A stretch of DNA of 64,000 bases from Gilvimarinus xylanilyticus (GTDB lineage: Bacteria > Pseudomonadota > Gammaproteobacteria > Pseudomonadales > Cellvibrionaceae), in NCBI RefSeq assembly GCF_024195295.1, contig NZ_JAMFTH010000004.1:124001-188000 (forward strand), in the 5' to 3' direction. The notes beneath the pieces are model-generated. The model ran no database searches. It was given only the letters and a program-made list of their open reading frames with translations, and was not told the DNA's origin. Each line of letters begins with the position of its first letter. Within the stretch, counting starts at the first letter, position 1. The translations under genes and the position numbers were made by a program. Below, one piece after another: positions 47,100 through 58,042 of this stretch.

Positions 47100-47972
47100 A
47101 TGCATCTGGTGATTATCAGTGGGGTCTCGGGCTCGGGTAAAAGCACCGCCTTGAACGCGTTGGAAGATGCGGGCTACAACAGCATCGACAACTTACCGGT
47201 GAGCCTCTTACCCTCGCTGGTGGCGCAAATTCAAATTCACAAAGATGCCGAGAACCAGCACTTTGCAATCGGTATTGATGTGCGCGACGCCTGGCAGGAT
47301 CTGGACATATTCCCGCAGATGATCGACACCTTAAAAGAGGCCCACCTGCCCTTTACGGTGGTCTTTTTGGATGCCGAGACCAAGAAAATCGTCCAGCGTT
47401 TTAGCGAAACCCGGCGCAAGCACCCGCTCAGCGGCAAACACCGCCACTTAAACGAAGCGATTGATACCGAACACCAGCTGCTCAACCCCATGCGCGACTC
47501 GGCGGATGTAGTCATCGACACCACCGAGCTCAACCTGCATCAGCTGCGCGATTTGATTAAAACCCGGGTGGCGGAGCCGGCCTCAGAGGGCATGGCGGTT
47601 CTGTTTGAATCTTTCGGTTTTAAACACGGCCCCCCCAACAACGCCGACTTGGTATTTGACGCACGCTGCTTACCCAACCCTCACTGGGACCCAGCCCTGC
47701 GCACCCAGACGGGCAAGGATGTGGGAGTTATCGCTTTTTTAGATGGCGAGCCGTTAGTGCAACAGATGTTCGACGACATTAAAAATTACCTGGGGCGTTG
47801 GTGGGAACACTACGAAGCCAACAACCGCAGTTATATCACCATTGCCATTGGCTGTACCGGCGGCCAACACCGGTCTGTGTACCTGTGCGAGAGACTGCAG
47901 CAGTTTTTTAGCCGCAAGCTCGACAATGTACAGGTGCGCCACCGCGAACTCCACCGCAATCAGACTGAGTAG
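47100..47972 (+). CDS. rapZ: RNase adapter protein RapZ
   Basis: A 290-residue protein with an N-terminal P-loop GVSGSGKST (8-16) and a C-terminal domain with IAIGCTGGQHRSVYL that in E. coli binds GlcN6P and the GlmZ small RNA for RNase E cleavage. ATG 47100 gives the family start MHLVIISG; TTG 47094 is possible. The last base overlaps the GTG alternative start of npr. Confidence 0.95.
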   Translation: MHLVIISGVSGSGKSTALNALEDAGYNSIDNLPVSLLPSLVAQIQIHKDAENQHFAIGIDVRDAWQDLDIFPQMIDTLKEAHLPFTVVFLDAETKKIVQRFSETRRKHPLSGKHRHLNEAIDTEHQLLNPMRDSADVVIDTTELNLHQLRDLIKTRVAEPASEGMAVLFESFGFKHGPPNNADLVFDARCLPNPHWDPALRTQTGKDVGVIAFLDGEPLVQQMFDDIKNYLGRWWEHYEANNRSYITIAIGCTGGQHRSVYLCERLQQFFSRKLDNVQVRHRELHRNQTE

Positions 47973-47977
47973 TGTCA

Positions 47978-48253
47978 ATGGCCCAGCGCACCGTCACCAT
48001 TGTTAATAAAAAAGGACTACACGCACGCTCGGCTGCCAAGTTGGTATCCCTGGGCAAAGAGCTGCCCTGTGCGGTCGAGGTTCACTTTTGCGATAAGCGC
48101 GCCGATTGCACCAGCATGATGGCGCTGATGATGTTAGCCGCCGGGCTGGGCTCGCAACTGTCCTTAACGGCCGAAGGTGAACACGCCGACCATGCGCTGG
48201 AGCGTGTTTGCCATTTAATTGAATCCGGCTTTGACGAGCTGGGCGAGGAATAA
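47978..48253 (+). CDS. npr: HPr-like phosphocarrier NPr
   Basis: A 91-residue HPr-family protein of the nitrogen PTS. GLHARSAAKLV near 13-23 carries the phosphorylated His (H15). VHFCDKRADCTSMMALMML is the second conserved segment. GTG 47972, overlapping the rapZ stop, is an alternative start that adds two residues. It donates phosphate to PtsN. Confidence 0.93.
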   Translation: MAQRTVTIVNKKGLHARSAAKLVSLGKELPCAVEVHFCDKRADCTSMMALMMLAAGLGSQLSLTAEGEHADHALERVCHLIESGFDELGEE

Positions 48254-48259
48254 CCCCCC

Positions 48260-48778
48260 ATGATCGATTACGACGACGAATACGAAGAACTGGCCCCCAG
48301 CAAAAGCCAGATTAAACGGGAAATGCACGCTCTGCAGGATATGGGCAAAGCGTTAAGCGAGCTTACCCCCTCTCAATTGGCCGGTATCGAGCTGCCCGAC
48401 GAGGTGCGCGATGCCATTGCCGAGCTGTTGCGTATTCGCAGCAATGAAGCCAAGCGCCGCCAACTGCAATACATTGGCAAATTAATGCGCAAAGTGGATG
48501 CCGAGCAGGTAGCGGCAGATTTAGAGGCTATTAAGGCTCAGGGCACGCTCAGCGTGCAGCGCCAGCACCTGATTGAACAGTGGCGCGACCGCATGCTCAG
48601 TGGTGACAAACAAGCGGTGGGCGACTTTATCGACGCCTACCCCCAGGTGGATATTCAACACCTGCGCCAGCTGGTGCGCCAGGCGTTGAAAGAAAAATCT
48701 CAGCAAAAAGCTCCGGCTCACGCTCGCAAACTCTTTCGCTACCTGCGCGATACCATAGCACTAGCGGACTCACAGTAA
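48260..48778 (+). CDS. darP: Ribosome-associated protein DarP (YjgA, DUF615)
   Basis: A 172-residue acidic-start, mostly helical protein. PSKSQIKREMHALQDMGKAL, then KRRQLQYIGKLMR are the YjgA family signatures; it binds pre-50S particles in E. coli. It follows npr by 6 bp. In Pseudomonas-type genomes it lies near tldD/pmbA, so this position next to npr is a local rearrangement. It is unrelated to the DarA/DarB enzymes despite the name. Confidence 0.92.
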   Translation: MIDYDDEYEELAPSKSQIKREMHALQDMGKALSELTPSQLAGIELPDEVRDAIAELLRIRSNEAKRRQLQYIGKLMRKVDAEQVAADLEAIKAQGTLSVQRQHLIEQWRDRMLSGDKQAVGDFIDAYPQVDIQHLRQLVRQALKEKSQQKAPAHARKLFRYLRDTIALADSQ

Positions 48779-48780
48779 AC

Positions 48781-48806
48781 TTAAAAGGCGCAATGCTTAT
48801 TGCGCC
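48781..48806 (-). terminator. Terminator between darP and yhdP
   Basis: An 8-bp stem GGCGCAAT/ATTGCGCC (48787-48794 and 48799-48806, loop GCTT) is followed on the minus strand by TTTTAA (48786-48781). The yhdP stop codon lies inside the loop and stem. It may stop transcripts from both sides. Confidence 0.75.
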
Positions 48807-51800
48807 TGATCGGCCACTCCCACAAATTCGGTTTGCGGGTCATCCCAACTGCCGGTCACCTTGTAGGTCAAGCTGGTCACCTTATTCATCTGATCCTCAA
48901 ACAGCTTACTCAACACAAACACCCCAGCGGCTACCGGAAAACCGGCGGCCAGGGCGGCGATGACCGTCAGGTTACCGCCCATGGGAATCGTTGCCACCAA
49001 ATGAGTATTAAGGGTCTGCGCCTGCAAATCCACACCACCGGTCAATTGCATCCGGCCCGAGGGGCTCTGCATTTGAATGGGCTCGTCTATGTGCAAGTGC
49101 CCCTCGTTAAAGCTGACAGCGCCATTAATATGGTCAAAGGTCAACCCGCTGGTATAGACATCGGAAAAATCCAGCCGGGCGCGCCTTGCCAGCGAATCGA
49201 AATTAAACAGCCCCAGTAATCGCAACAACCCCTCGCCGGCGCCCCCGCTTGTGCGAATAAAGCGCCCCTCTCCCAATGAGGTCCGCGCCTGCCCCGATAA
49301 ATGCTCCAGCTCAAAGTCCAGGGGGCTGCCCGCCCACCCCAACTCCAGTTGCATTTGGGCGGTTTCGGTTTGAATACTGGCGGGCGCGCCCCAGGCCTGC
49401 AAAACTTGCCCCATATCGGTAGCGTTAAGCCCGGTGGTCAAATGGGTACGCAAGGTTTCACCCAGCTCCAGGCGCAAACTCGCACCGCTTTGATCCCCAA
49501 GCCCGTCAACCGCAATGCCGCGAATATCGCCGGTAATATTATGCAAACCCAGGTGCTCACGGTCGGGGCGAAACTCAAATTGCCAGCGGCCATAATCGGC
49601 GTCACCCAAATGCAAAGATTCAATCGCCACATTGGCGCCGCGCCACTCACTCATGGCCTGCCAATCGAGGGCGGGCTTACGCTCAACTGTGCTATCACTC
49701 TCTGATTCCTGGGTATTTTTCTCTCCCAATAGCGATGAGGGCATAGCAAGCTTGTCGATATGAATATGAAACGGCTCACTCAGATCCAACGGCCAAAAAA
49801 CATCACCCACAACCTGGGGGTGATCCACGTGGAGCTTCCAGGCGTCGGGCTGCTGGGTCGCCAATAGCTGTAAATCCTTTAATGTCCAGTTACCCACGCG
49901 GTGCTCACCCAGCGTCAAACCCAATTCGACCGGAAGACTAAGCCCGGCTTGAGTGACTTCACTGGACGCCTCGGGAGGATGCAACTGACGATACTTTTGC
50001 CACAGGCCCAGCCAGGCATTTTTATCCAGCTGCGCCAAAGAAGCGGTGACTTTAAGCTTGGGCTCAAGATCCAATTCCGGCTCGGACCCAAGGTTAATGG
50101 CGCCGCCCAGCAACTGTTTGCCATTGGGGGATAAGTGCAAGAGTGCGCGCAGATTGTCCCGGTAGTGGATATCCGCCAGCGCGGTCTGTGCCCCCAGAAT
50201 GTAATTGAGGGCCAAACGTCCCGGCTCGCCCGCCGCTTTGCCCAGCGGCGCAGGTAAAGCCACCGACACCTCTTGTAACTCCGCCTGCACGCCAATGGCC
50301 GCGACCCGCTTATCGGCTGAAACAGACTCTTGCTGAGCATAGTTATGGTTCAGCTCCACATGCACATCCAGCGGAATTCGTCCTTCGATCAAACGCAAAC
50401 TTGGCTGATCACTCCACTCGGTCAGCTGTGCGGCGGTGGCTGCAGTGGCAACATCGATAGTGGTTAGGGCGTTCGGCGTCCCGGGGGCGCGAGTGCCAAT
50501 GGCGATTTCGGTTGGCTCATTGAATAGCGTCGCCTGCAAAGACTCAGAGCGCAGCCCCGTCTCGGAGCTATAGGCAATACGCCCGGAAAAGTCTTCCAGC
50601 TCCAGCTTAAAGTTATCCAGCGCAAACATAGAGGCATTCACATCCAATACCAGATTCTGCTGCGCGCCACGCGCCTCCGGCGCCAACGGAATCGCCAAAT
50701 CCACCACGCCGGTCAAATCGCCGTGCAAATACCAGGTGTCCATTTGGTTGCCCACAAAGCGACGCAGCACGCTTTGCCGCAAAATCCGCAAACCATCACT
50801 GGCAATGCCATCGATAGCGCCATTTATCTGCAATAGCTTGCCAACATCGTCCGGATTGTCCGCCAGGGTTAGCTGAATATCCGTAATATCGCTGTTATAG
50901 ATTTGCGCCCGCTCGATACGCGCGTGCACATCGCCATCGTCCACCACCAAGCGGCCGTGGGCATCGTGCAGCTCGGGCCAATCCGGGTGGTACAAAAACG
51001 AGCCATTTTCCAGCGCCAGATCTAAACCCACGCTGTAACTCTGGGGGCCTTTTTCGTTAAGCGTACCGCGATAAATAAAACTGCCCCGGCTGGCAAGGGC
51101 TCGATTGCTGCGACCAATGCCCCGGGTTAAATACTCCGTCAGACTTTGCGGCACCACCTGAGGCAAGTACTTGCGATACTGACCGGCCAAAACATCCGTC
51201 GCCGTGACCGCCAGAGTCAACTCAATGGGACCGGTATTGCGGCGAATAGGCAGCGACAAATGAAACTGCCCTTCGGCTCGCTCTGCCTTGTCGCTTACCT
51301 GCAGCTTGCCCGAATACACATCCACCTGATTGGCATCGGGCTGTACCCGCCACCCCACACTGCCGTGGGCCGAATCGAACTTGAGGGGGCGGGCATAAAC
51401 TTTGTCAAAACCCATGGTGAACGCTTGCTGAGTATCCAGCTGTACATGCCCGGCAAACAGGCCCGTGTGCAAATACCCGGTCACGCCTGAGAGCGCGGGA
51501 ATCCCTTTCCAGCCATCGCCACTGACCTGTTCCAGGCGAGCCTGCAAGCGGGCCGAGCGAGGTTGCTTAAGGGGAACACTGAGGGTTACATCACTCATCT
51601 GGCCGCGCAAATCCATCGCCGTCAATAGCTCGGCATACCAGCGTTCGGAGTCAATCAGCTCACTTTCCAGTAATTGCCGATTAAGCCAACCCACATCCAA
51701 ATCCGCCAGGCGAACTTGCAAGGGCGCCTTGGGATCATCCTGCCCCAACCACAAACGCAATTGCCCTTGGGTGATTCCCAGGGCGGCAACAAAGAGCTTA

Positions 51801-52792
51801 TCCAGCCCCAACTGCCAGCGTCCCTGATGGTAAGAACCACTCAGGTCCGCCTGTATGCGCTCCAGTGAAAAAGTCCGGCTGGGGGACAACGGCAGCTCGG
51901 CATCGGCCAACTGCAGCTCGCCCCGGGCGCTGTAACCTGTGTTGGCATCGGGCCGGTCAATCCACACACTGGCATCCAAACGCCCGGCGAGTTCATCCGC
52001 CGCGCCCTGCCACCACTGCCTCGGCAAGGCAGCGCCTAAGTCAGCCAGGGGGAAATCGCGTACCTGCACATACCCGCGCTGCCGGGCGCTCGAGCGGCGC
52101 GGATCACCCTGCGATTCGAGCAGTACATAAAGCGCATTAGGGTTGCCCGCCGAGCCCAGCTGCAGCAACAAACGATGAAAGTCGCCGCGGTTTTCCAGCA
52201 ACAGGTTAGGCGCCTGCAAATTAATACTGTGACCACTGGCGAATTGGACATCCAGCTGGGTTTGCTCAATGCCAATGCGCCGAGCGGCGAGTAAAATATC
52301 CAATAGCTGGTTTTGTAACTCGGCGGACAGAGGTTCAGCCCGACTGGCGCGTGCGCCGCGCAAGCGCCAGTGCCCAGTTTCATCCTGCAGCAGGGCCAGG
52401 GCGCCGCCGCGCAAGGTGACACCACTCCACACGGGTTTTAGCTGCCAGGCCGAGGCGATTAGATCGAGGCTTAATTGCGCCTCGCTCATTTCCAGTAGCA
52501 GTTCGCCGCCCTGCCCGTGCACGCGGATATTGTCTACTTGCAGCAAAGGGCGCATACCCGACCACTCGGCCTCGAGCGCACCAATTTCAATACGGGTGCC
52601 GGTTTGCTCCGACAAGAGTTCGGCAATGGGTTCGCGGTAATCGCTTAACAGCGGGGTTAAACTGCGGGCCAGCTGCACCAGCACCGCCAGGGTAATAATC
52701 GTAAAGGCGAGCAGCAGGTAAAATTGACGCAGGCAAAAACGCAACACCCGTCTCATGGTGAACTCCGCCAAAGCCCCATCGCTGTTGCCCAT
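48797..52792 (-). CDS. yhdP: YhdP family AsmA-like envelope lipid-transfer protein
   Basis: A 1331-residue protein with one N-terminal membrane helix (about 20-42, LAFTIITLAVLVQLARSL) and a very long periplasmic part rich in beta-strands (DUF3971 and AsmA-like C-terminal domains, TIGR02099 type). YhdP, TamB and YdbH together move phospholipid to the outer membrane in E. coli. The C-terminal region (INGAVSFNEGHLHIDEPIQMQSPSGRMQLTGGVD, then a Gly-rich hydrophobic stretch) is the best-conserved part. It lies 3 bp after rng and ends the mre operon. Confidence 0.92.
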   Translation of the reverse strand: MGNSDGALAEFTMRRVLRFCLRQFYLLLAFTIITLAVLVQLARSLTPLLSDYREPIAELLSEQTGTRIEIGALEAEWSGMRPLLQVDNIRVHGQGGELLLEMSEAQLSLDLIASAWQLKPVWSGVTLRGGALALLQDETGHWRLRGARASRAEPLSAELQNQLLDILLAARRIGIEQTQLDVQFASGHSINLQAPNLLLENRGDFHRLLLQLGSAGNPNALYVLLESQGDPRRSSARQRGYVQVRDFPLADLGAALPRQWWQGAADELAGRLDASVWIDRPDANTGYSARGELQLADAELPLSPSRTFSLERIQADLSGSYHQGRWQLGLDKLFVAALGITQGQLRLWLGQDDPKAPLQVRLADLDVGWLNRQLLESELIDSERWYAELLTAMDLRGQMSDVTLSVPLKQPRSARLQARLEQVSGDGWKGIPALSGVTGYLHTGLFAGHVQLDTQQAFTMGFDKVYARPLKFDSAHGSVGWRVQPDANQVDVYSGKLQVSDKAERAEGQFHLSLPIRRNTGPIELTLAVTATDVLAGQYRKYLPQVVPQSLTEYLTRGIGRSNRALASRGSFIYRGTLNEKGPQSYSVGLDLALENGSFLYHPDWPELHDAHGRLVVDDGDVHARIERAQIYNSDITDIQLTLADNPDDVGKLLQINGAIDGIASDGLRILRQSVLRRFVGNQMDTWYLHGDLTGVVDLAIPLAPEARGAQQNLVLDVNASMFALDNFKLELEDFSGRIAYSSETGLRSESLQATLFNEPTEIAIGTRAPGTPNALTTIDVATAATAAQLTEWSDQPSLRLIEGRIPLDVHVELNHNYAQQESVSADKRVAAIGVQAELQEVSVALPAPLGKAAGEPGRLALNYILGAQTALADIHYRDNLRALLHLSPNGKQLLGGAINLGSEPELDLEPKLKVTASLAQLDKNAWLGLWQKYRQLHPPEASSEVTQAGLSLPVELGLTLGEHRVGNWTLKDLQLLATQQPDAWKLHVDHPQVVGDVFWPLDLSEPFHIHIDKLAMPSSLLGEKNTQESESDSTVERKPALDWQAMSEWRGANVAIESLHLGDADYGRWQFEFRPDREHLGLHNITGDIRGIAVDGLGDQSGASLRLELGETLRTHLTTGLNATDMGQVLQAWGAPASIQTETAQMQLELGWAGSPLDFELEHLSGQARTSLGEGRFIRTSGGAGEGLLRLLGLFNFDSLARRARLDFSDVYTSGLTFDHINGAVSFNEGHLHIDEPIQMQSPSGRMQLTGGVDLQAQTLNTHLVATIPMGGNLTVIAALAAGFPVAAGVFVLSKLFEDQMNKVTSLTYKVTGSWDDPQTEFVGVADQAQ

Positions 52793-52795
52793 TCG

Positions 52796-54265
52796 CTACA
52801 CCAGAACAATATCGTACTGCTCCTGGTTAAAAAGCGGCTCCACCTGAAACTCGATGGTGCGGCCGATGAACGCTTCCAGGTCGGCCACATAGGCGGCGTC
52901 TTCATCCAGCAAGCGATCCACCACCACCGAGGCGGCCAACACCAGAAACTTGTCGTTGTCGTAGGCGCGGGCCTCGCGCAGAATTTCGCGAAACACTTCG
53001 TAACAAATGGTTTCGGCAGACTTAACCTGGCCGCGGCCGGTACACACCGGGCATGGCTCGCACAGCATTTGCCCCAGCGATTCGCGGGTGCGCTTGCGGG
53101 TCATCTCTACCAGCCCCAGCTCGGATACACCGGTAATTTTGGTTTTGGCGTGATCTTTCTCCAGCGCCTTTTCCAAAGTGCGAAGCACCTGACGCTGGTG
53201 CTCCGGGTCCTGCATATCGATAAAATCCAGCACGATAATGCCACCAATATTGCGCACCCGCAGTTGGCGGGCAATGGCGCCGGCCGCCTCCATATTCGTT
53301 TTGAATATGGTTTCTTCCAGATTGCGTCGCCCCACAAACGCCCCGGTGTTTACATCCACCGTGGTCATGGCCTCGGTCTGCTCGACAATCAGATAACCGC
53401 TGGATTTAAGCGGCACCCGGGTGTCCAGGGCGCGGGCGATTTCATCCTCCACGCCGTACAAATCCAGCAGCGGGCGCTCGCCCTGGTAGCACTCGATTAG
53501 GTTGATCAGCTGAGGGGCGTAATCATTGGCAAACTCGCGCATTTGAGTCCAGCTCTGGCGTGAATCCACGCGAATTTTCTCGAGCGGCGAGCGCGCCAAA
53601 TCTCGCAGCGAGCGCAGTGCTAGGGGCATATCTTCATACACCACCGACGACACCGGCAGGGCGCTTAGCTTCTGATTAATGTCCTGCCAAAGCTTCTGCA
53701 AAAAAGGAATATCGGCCACGACCGCATCGGCGCTAATCCCTTCGGCCACGGTGCGCACAATAAAACCGCCGCTGCCATCGCCATCTTTCACTGCCGTCTC
53801 TACCGCCGAGCGCAAGCGCCCGCGCTCGGCCTCATCATCAATGCGAATAGAAACTCCAATGTGCGGGCTGTTGGGCATGTAAACCAAGTAGCGGGATGAA
53901 AGCGTGATATGAGTGGTTAAACGTGCGCCCTTGGTGCTGATAGGGTCTTTGCTAACCTGCACCACCAGCGCCTGCCCCTCGCGCACCAGAGTGCGGATAT
54001 CGGGCAGCTCGCCGCGTTTGCTGTCGCCCTCGGGCACTTCGGGCACCAGCTCCTGGGCGTGAATAAATCCGGTGCGCTCCAGGCCAATATCCACAAAGGC
54101 CGCCTGCATACCGGGCAGCACCCGCACCACCTTGCCTTTATAGATATTGCCCACAAACCCTTTGCGGTGAGTGCGCTCGACGTGCAGCTCCTGCAAGACC
54201 CCGTTATCCACCAGGGCAACCCGGGTCTCCACCGGCGATACGTTAATTAGGATTTCTTCGCTCAC
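52796..54265 (-). CDS. rng: Ribonuclease G
   Basis: A 489-residue endoribonuclease of the RNase E/G family that matures 16S rRNA 5' ends. An S1 domain lies at about 36-128 (RTHRKGFVGNIYKGKVVRVLPG), then an RNase H-like and catalytic DNase I-like part with the metal Asp in TTVDVNTGAFVG and in IVLDFIDM. CEPCPVCTGRG is the zinc-link used for dimerisation. There is no long RNase E scaffold tail. It follows maf in the conserved order. Confidence 0.96.
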   Translation of the reverse strand: MSEEILINVSPVETRVALVDNGVLQELHVERTHRKGFVGNIYKGKVVRVLPGMQAAFVDIGLERTGFIHAQELVPEVPEGDSKRGELPDIRTLVREGQALVVQVSKDPISTKGARLTTHITLSSRYLVYMPNSPHIGVSIRIDDEAERGRLRSAVETAVKDGDGSGGFIVRTVAEGISADAVVADIPFLQKLWQDINQKLSALPVSSVVYEDMPLALRSLRDLARSPLEKIRVDSRQSWTQMREFANDYAPQLINLIECYQGERPLLDLYGVEDEIARALDTRVPLKSSGYLIVEQTEAMTTVDVNTGAFVGRRNLEETIFKTNMEAAGAIARQLRVRNIGGIIVLDFIDMQDPEHQRQVLRTLEKALEKDHAKTKITGVSELGLVEMTRKRTRESLGQMLCEPCPVCTGRGQVKSAETICYEVFREILREARAYDNDKFLVLAASVVVDRLLDEDAAYVADLEAFIGRTIEFQVEPLFNQEQYDIVLV

Positions 54266-54299
54266 CGCTGCACACTCTCAGACTATTCGGTCATATAAA

Positions 54300-54893
54300 T
54301 TATATTTGCCATACAGGGATATTGTACTCGGCCAAGAGCGCCGCTGTCGCCTCCAGCGGTAAGCCCACTACCGCCGAATAGCTGCCCGACATCGAGACCA
54401 CAAACACCGCCCCCAACCCCTGGATGGCATAGCCACCAGCCTTGTCCTGTGGCTCGCCGGTTTCCCAGTAGCGGCTTATCTCGCCATCGCTCAGCTCGCG
54501 AAAGCGGACCCGGCTTTCCACCAGACGACAACTACAGCGCTGCCCGTCGGTAAGCGCAACCGCCGATAAAATACGGTGCTCGCGTCCCGACATGGCCCGC
54601 AACATTTGTGCGCCATGACCCTGATCGCGGGGCTTTTCCAACACCTGGCCGTCCAAAACGCCCAGAGTATCGGCCCCCAGTACAACGCCGGCGTCGCCCG
54701 GCAGGGCGGCAAGACCCGCCCGGGCCTTGTCTTCCGCTAGGCGCTGGACATAGGCCTCGGGCGTTTCCCCGGCGGCGCGCACCTCGGGTACATCCACCTT
54801 TATACGGGTAAAGGGCACGCCAATTTGCGCCAGCAATTCGCGCCGTCGGGGCGAGCCAGAGGCAAGGTATAAATGCGGGATTGATTGGATCAT
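54300..54893 (-). CDS. maf: Maf family nucleotide pyrophosphatase
   Basis: A 197-residue NTP pyrophosphatase that removes non-canonical or surplus nucleotides (YhdE type, dTTP/UTP-like). [16 protein letters not shown] near 9-24 is the family signature; [21 protein letters not shown] near 70-90 carries catalytic acidic residues and the KP motif. I start at ATG 54893; the frame runs open to 54941 over mreD. Confidence 0.94.
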   Translation of the reverse strand: MIQSIPHLYLASGSPRRRELLAQIGVPFTRIKVDVPEVRAAGETPEAYVQRLAEDKARAGLAALPGDAGVVLGADTLGVLDGQVLEKPRDQGHGAQMLRAMSGREHRILSAVALTDGQRCSCRLVESRVRFRELSDGEISRYWETGEPQDKAGGYAIQGLGAVFVVSMSGSYSAVVGLPLEATAALLAEYNIPVWQI

Positions 54894-54900
54894 AAGCTCA

Positions 54901-55398
54901 TTAAATTTGCCGGGCGATACGCTGAGTACGCCGCAGAGCATCCAAAAGCATCGACAGCAGGGGCCAGAGACTGGCGCTGGCCAGCGCCGGCAGCATAAAA
55001 CCCAGCGAGGTTAACTCGCGCCCCTGCAGCGATTGCACCCAGTAGGATAAACACTGCCCCAGCAACACTAACAAAAACACCCACAGGGCCACCTGCCAAC
55101 GGGCAAAATGGCGCACCCGGCGATAGGTGCGCAGACACAAATAACCCACCAGTACCAGCACCAAGCCGTGCTGCCCCAAGGGCGTGCCCACCACTGTGTC
55201 CTGTACCACGCCCAACACCAGCAGCAAGATCATGCTGGTGCTTTGGGGCAGGATATTAATCCAGTAAATCACCACCAGCAGTACAAACTGCGGGCGAAAG
55301 GTCTGGTACTCAAAAGACAGAGGGTAGATATCCAGCAGTAAGGCGAAGAGAACCGTGGCAAAAATGAGGGTGTGATGGGCGACGCGATCCAGCCACAT
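54901..55398 (-). CDS. mreD: Rod shape-determining protein MreD
   Basis: A 165-residue inner-membrane protein with about five helices. [14 protein letters not shown] near 34-47, [17 protein letters not shown] near 63-79 and the C-terminal [11 protein letters not shown] are typical. It works with MreB, MreC, RodA and PBP2 in side-wall peptidoglycan growth. It lies 1 bp after mreC. Confidence 0.93.
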   Translation of the reverse strand: MWLDRVAHHTLIFATVLFALLLDIYPLSFEYQTFRPQFVLLVVIYWINILPQSTSMILLLVLGVVQDTVVGTPLGQHGLVLVLVGYLCLRTYRRVRHFARWQVALWVFLLVLLGQCLSYWVQSLQGRELTSLGFMLPALASASLWPLLSMLLDALRRTQRIARQI

Positions 55399-55399
55399 A

Positions 55400-56233
55400 T
55401 CAGCGCTCCACTAACGGCGCATCAAACACCAGCAGCACATTTAATACCCGATCCAATTGAGCCATGGGCTTAACGGTAATCTCAGCAAAAGGCTGGCCCG
55501 GATCGCGCACCACAGACTCTACCACGGCTACCGGGTAACCGGCTGGAAACTTCTGCCCCAGCCCCGAGCTTACCAGTAAGTCGCCCTCGCGAATGTCGGT
55601 AGTATTGGAAACATGGCGCAGCTTTAACTGGTTTAAATCGCCCGTTCCCTCGACAATACTGCGCACACCGTTGCGGTTTACCTGCACAGGCATGGCGTGA
55701 GACGGGTCGGTAAGCAGCAATACCCGGGCACTGTCAGGGGCGACCTCAATCACCTGCCCCACCAAACCCTTGGCATCCAGCACCGGCTGCCCCTCAAACA
55801 CACCGTCTTCGCGGCCGCGATTAAGCACCACCGTGTGGCTAAGCGGATTGGGGGATATGCCAATCACCTCCGCCACTAAGACATCGTCTTCAAGCAGTTC
55901 GGTGGCGTTGAGTAATTGTCGCAGACGCGCGTTTTCGGCGGCCAGGGCGGCCATTTGCTGGAGTTTACGCTGATGGATAAGCAGTTCAGATTCCAGGCGC
56001 TGCTTCTCTTCCAGCAAATCGCCGTGGGAGGTAAACACCTCTTTGCGCCAGGCATCAATGCGGCTGGGCCAGTCGGTAATCTGATACAGGGGTTTGGCAA
56101 TTACGCCCAGCTGACGGCGCGGCTCATCCAGAATATCGGTGTACAGCGACAGCAGCACCAGTATCAGCGCAATCAGGCTGAACAGCGCAAAACGAGAGCC
56201 GACGGCGGGGCCTTTGCTAAAAAGGTTTTTAAT
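55400..56233 (-). CDS. mreC: Rod shape-determining protein MreC, probable ATT start
   Basis: A 277-residue bitopic protein. The only start that leaves the membrane helix whole is ATT at 56233-56231 (then IKNLFSKGPAVGSR), with GGAG exactly 8 bp before it. GTG 56158 would begin inside the helix RFALFSLIALILVLLSLY (about 15-32). After the helix comes a coiled coil (about 70-110, EEKQRLESELLIHQRKLQQMAALAAENARLRQL) and the beta-barrel pair with VIGISPNPLSHTVVLNRG and DLLVSSGLGQKFPAGYPVA. MreC links MreB to PBP2. An ATT start would limit its translation. Confidence 0.9.
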   Translation of the reverse strand: MKNLFSKGPAVGSRFALFSLIALILVLLSLYTDILDEPRRQLGVIAKPLYQITDWPSRIDAWRKEVFTSHGDLLEEKQRLESELLIHQRKLQQMAALAAENARLRQLLNATELLEDDVLVAEVIGISPNPLSHTVVLNRGREDGVFEGQPVLDAKGLVGQVIEVAPDSARVLLLTDPSHAMPVQVNRNGVRSIVEGTGDLNQLKLRHVSNTTDIREGDLLVSSGLGQKFPAGYPVAVVESVVRDPGQPFAEITVKPMAQLDRVLNVLLVFDAPLVER

Positions 56234-56318
56234 GGTTCTTGCTCCGGCTAACGGTGCCGGGCCCGGGTAAATCTAACGGGCCCTGGCGACTGACTCCCGG
56301 CGGGCACCGGGCTTACAC

Positions 56319-57694
<1,376 letters not shown>

Positions 57695-57982
57695 ATGGCT
57701 GTAAATCAATCCGATATCGAAAAACTGGCCGAACTGGCAAAACTGGAAATTTCCACCGAGGCCGCCGGCGCTACGGCCGACAGTATTTCTCAGGTGTTAG
57801 AGCTGGTGGATCAACTGCAGGCGGCCGACACCACAGGCGTGGCCCCCATGGCCCACCCGCTGGATGCGGTGCAGCGCCTGCGCGCCGATCAGGTAACCGA
57901 AGCCGATCAGCGCGAAGCCCTGCAGGCCATGGCCCCGGCCACTGAAGACGGCCTGTATCTGGTACCGCGCGTGATCGAATAA
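57695..57982 (+). CDS. gatC: Asp/Glu-tRNA amidotransferase subunit GatC
   Basis: A 95-residue subunit that stabilises GatA-GatB. SDIEKLAELAKLEIS near 6-20 and VAPMAHPLDAVQRLRADQVTE near 50-70 are family signatures; it ends YLVPRVIE. ATG 57695 has GGAG 8 bp before it; the open frame from 57653 is not used. First gene of gatCAB. Confidence 0.95.
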   Translation: MAVNQSDIEKLAELAKLEISTEAAGATADSISQVLELVDQLQAADTTGVAPMAHPLDAVQRLRADQVTEADQREALQAMAPATEDGLYLVPRVIE

Positions 57983-58042
57983 GCGTCGCCTGTCGCTGAC
58001 CAACCACGAATTCAACGCTCATCCTATTCAAGGACACGGTTC

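Noticed and set aside
48260-48778. Link between DarP and the DarA/DarB enzymes
   Set aside because: The names are coincidental; DarP is a ribosome-assembly protein.
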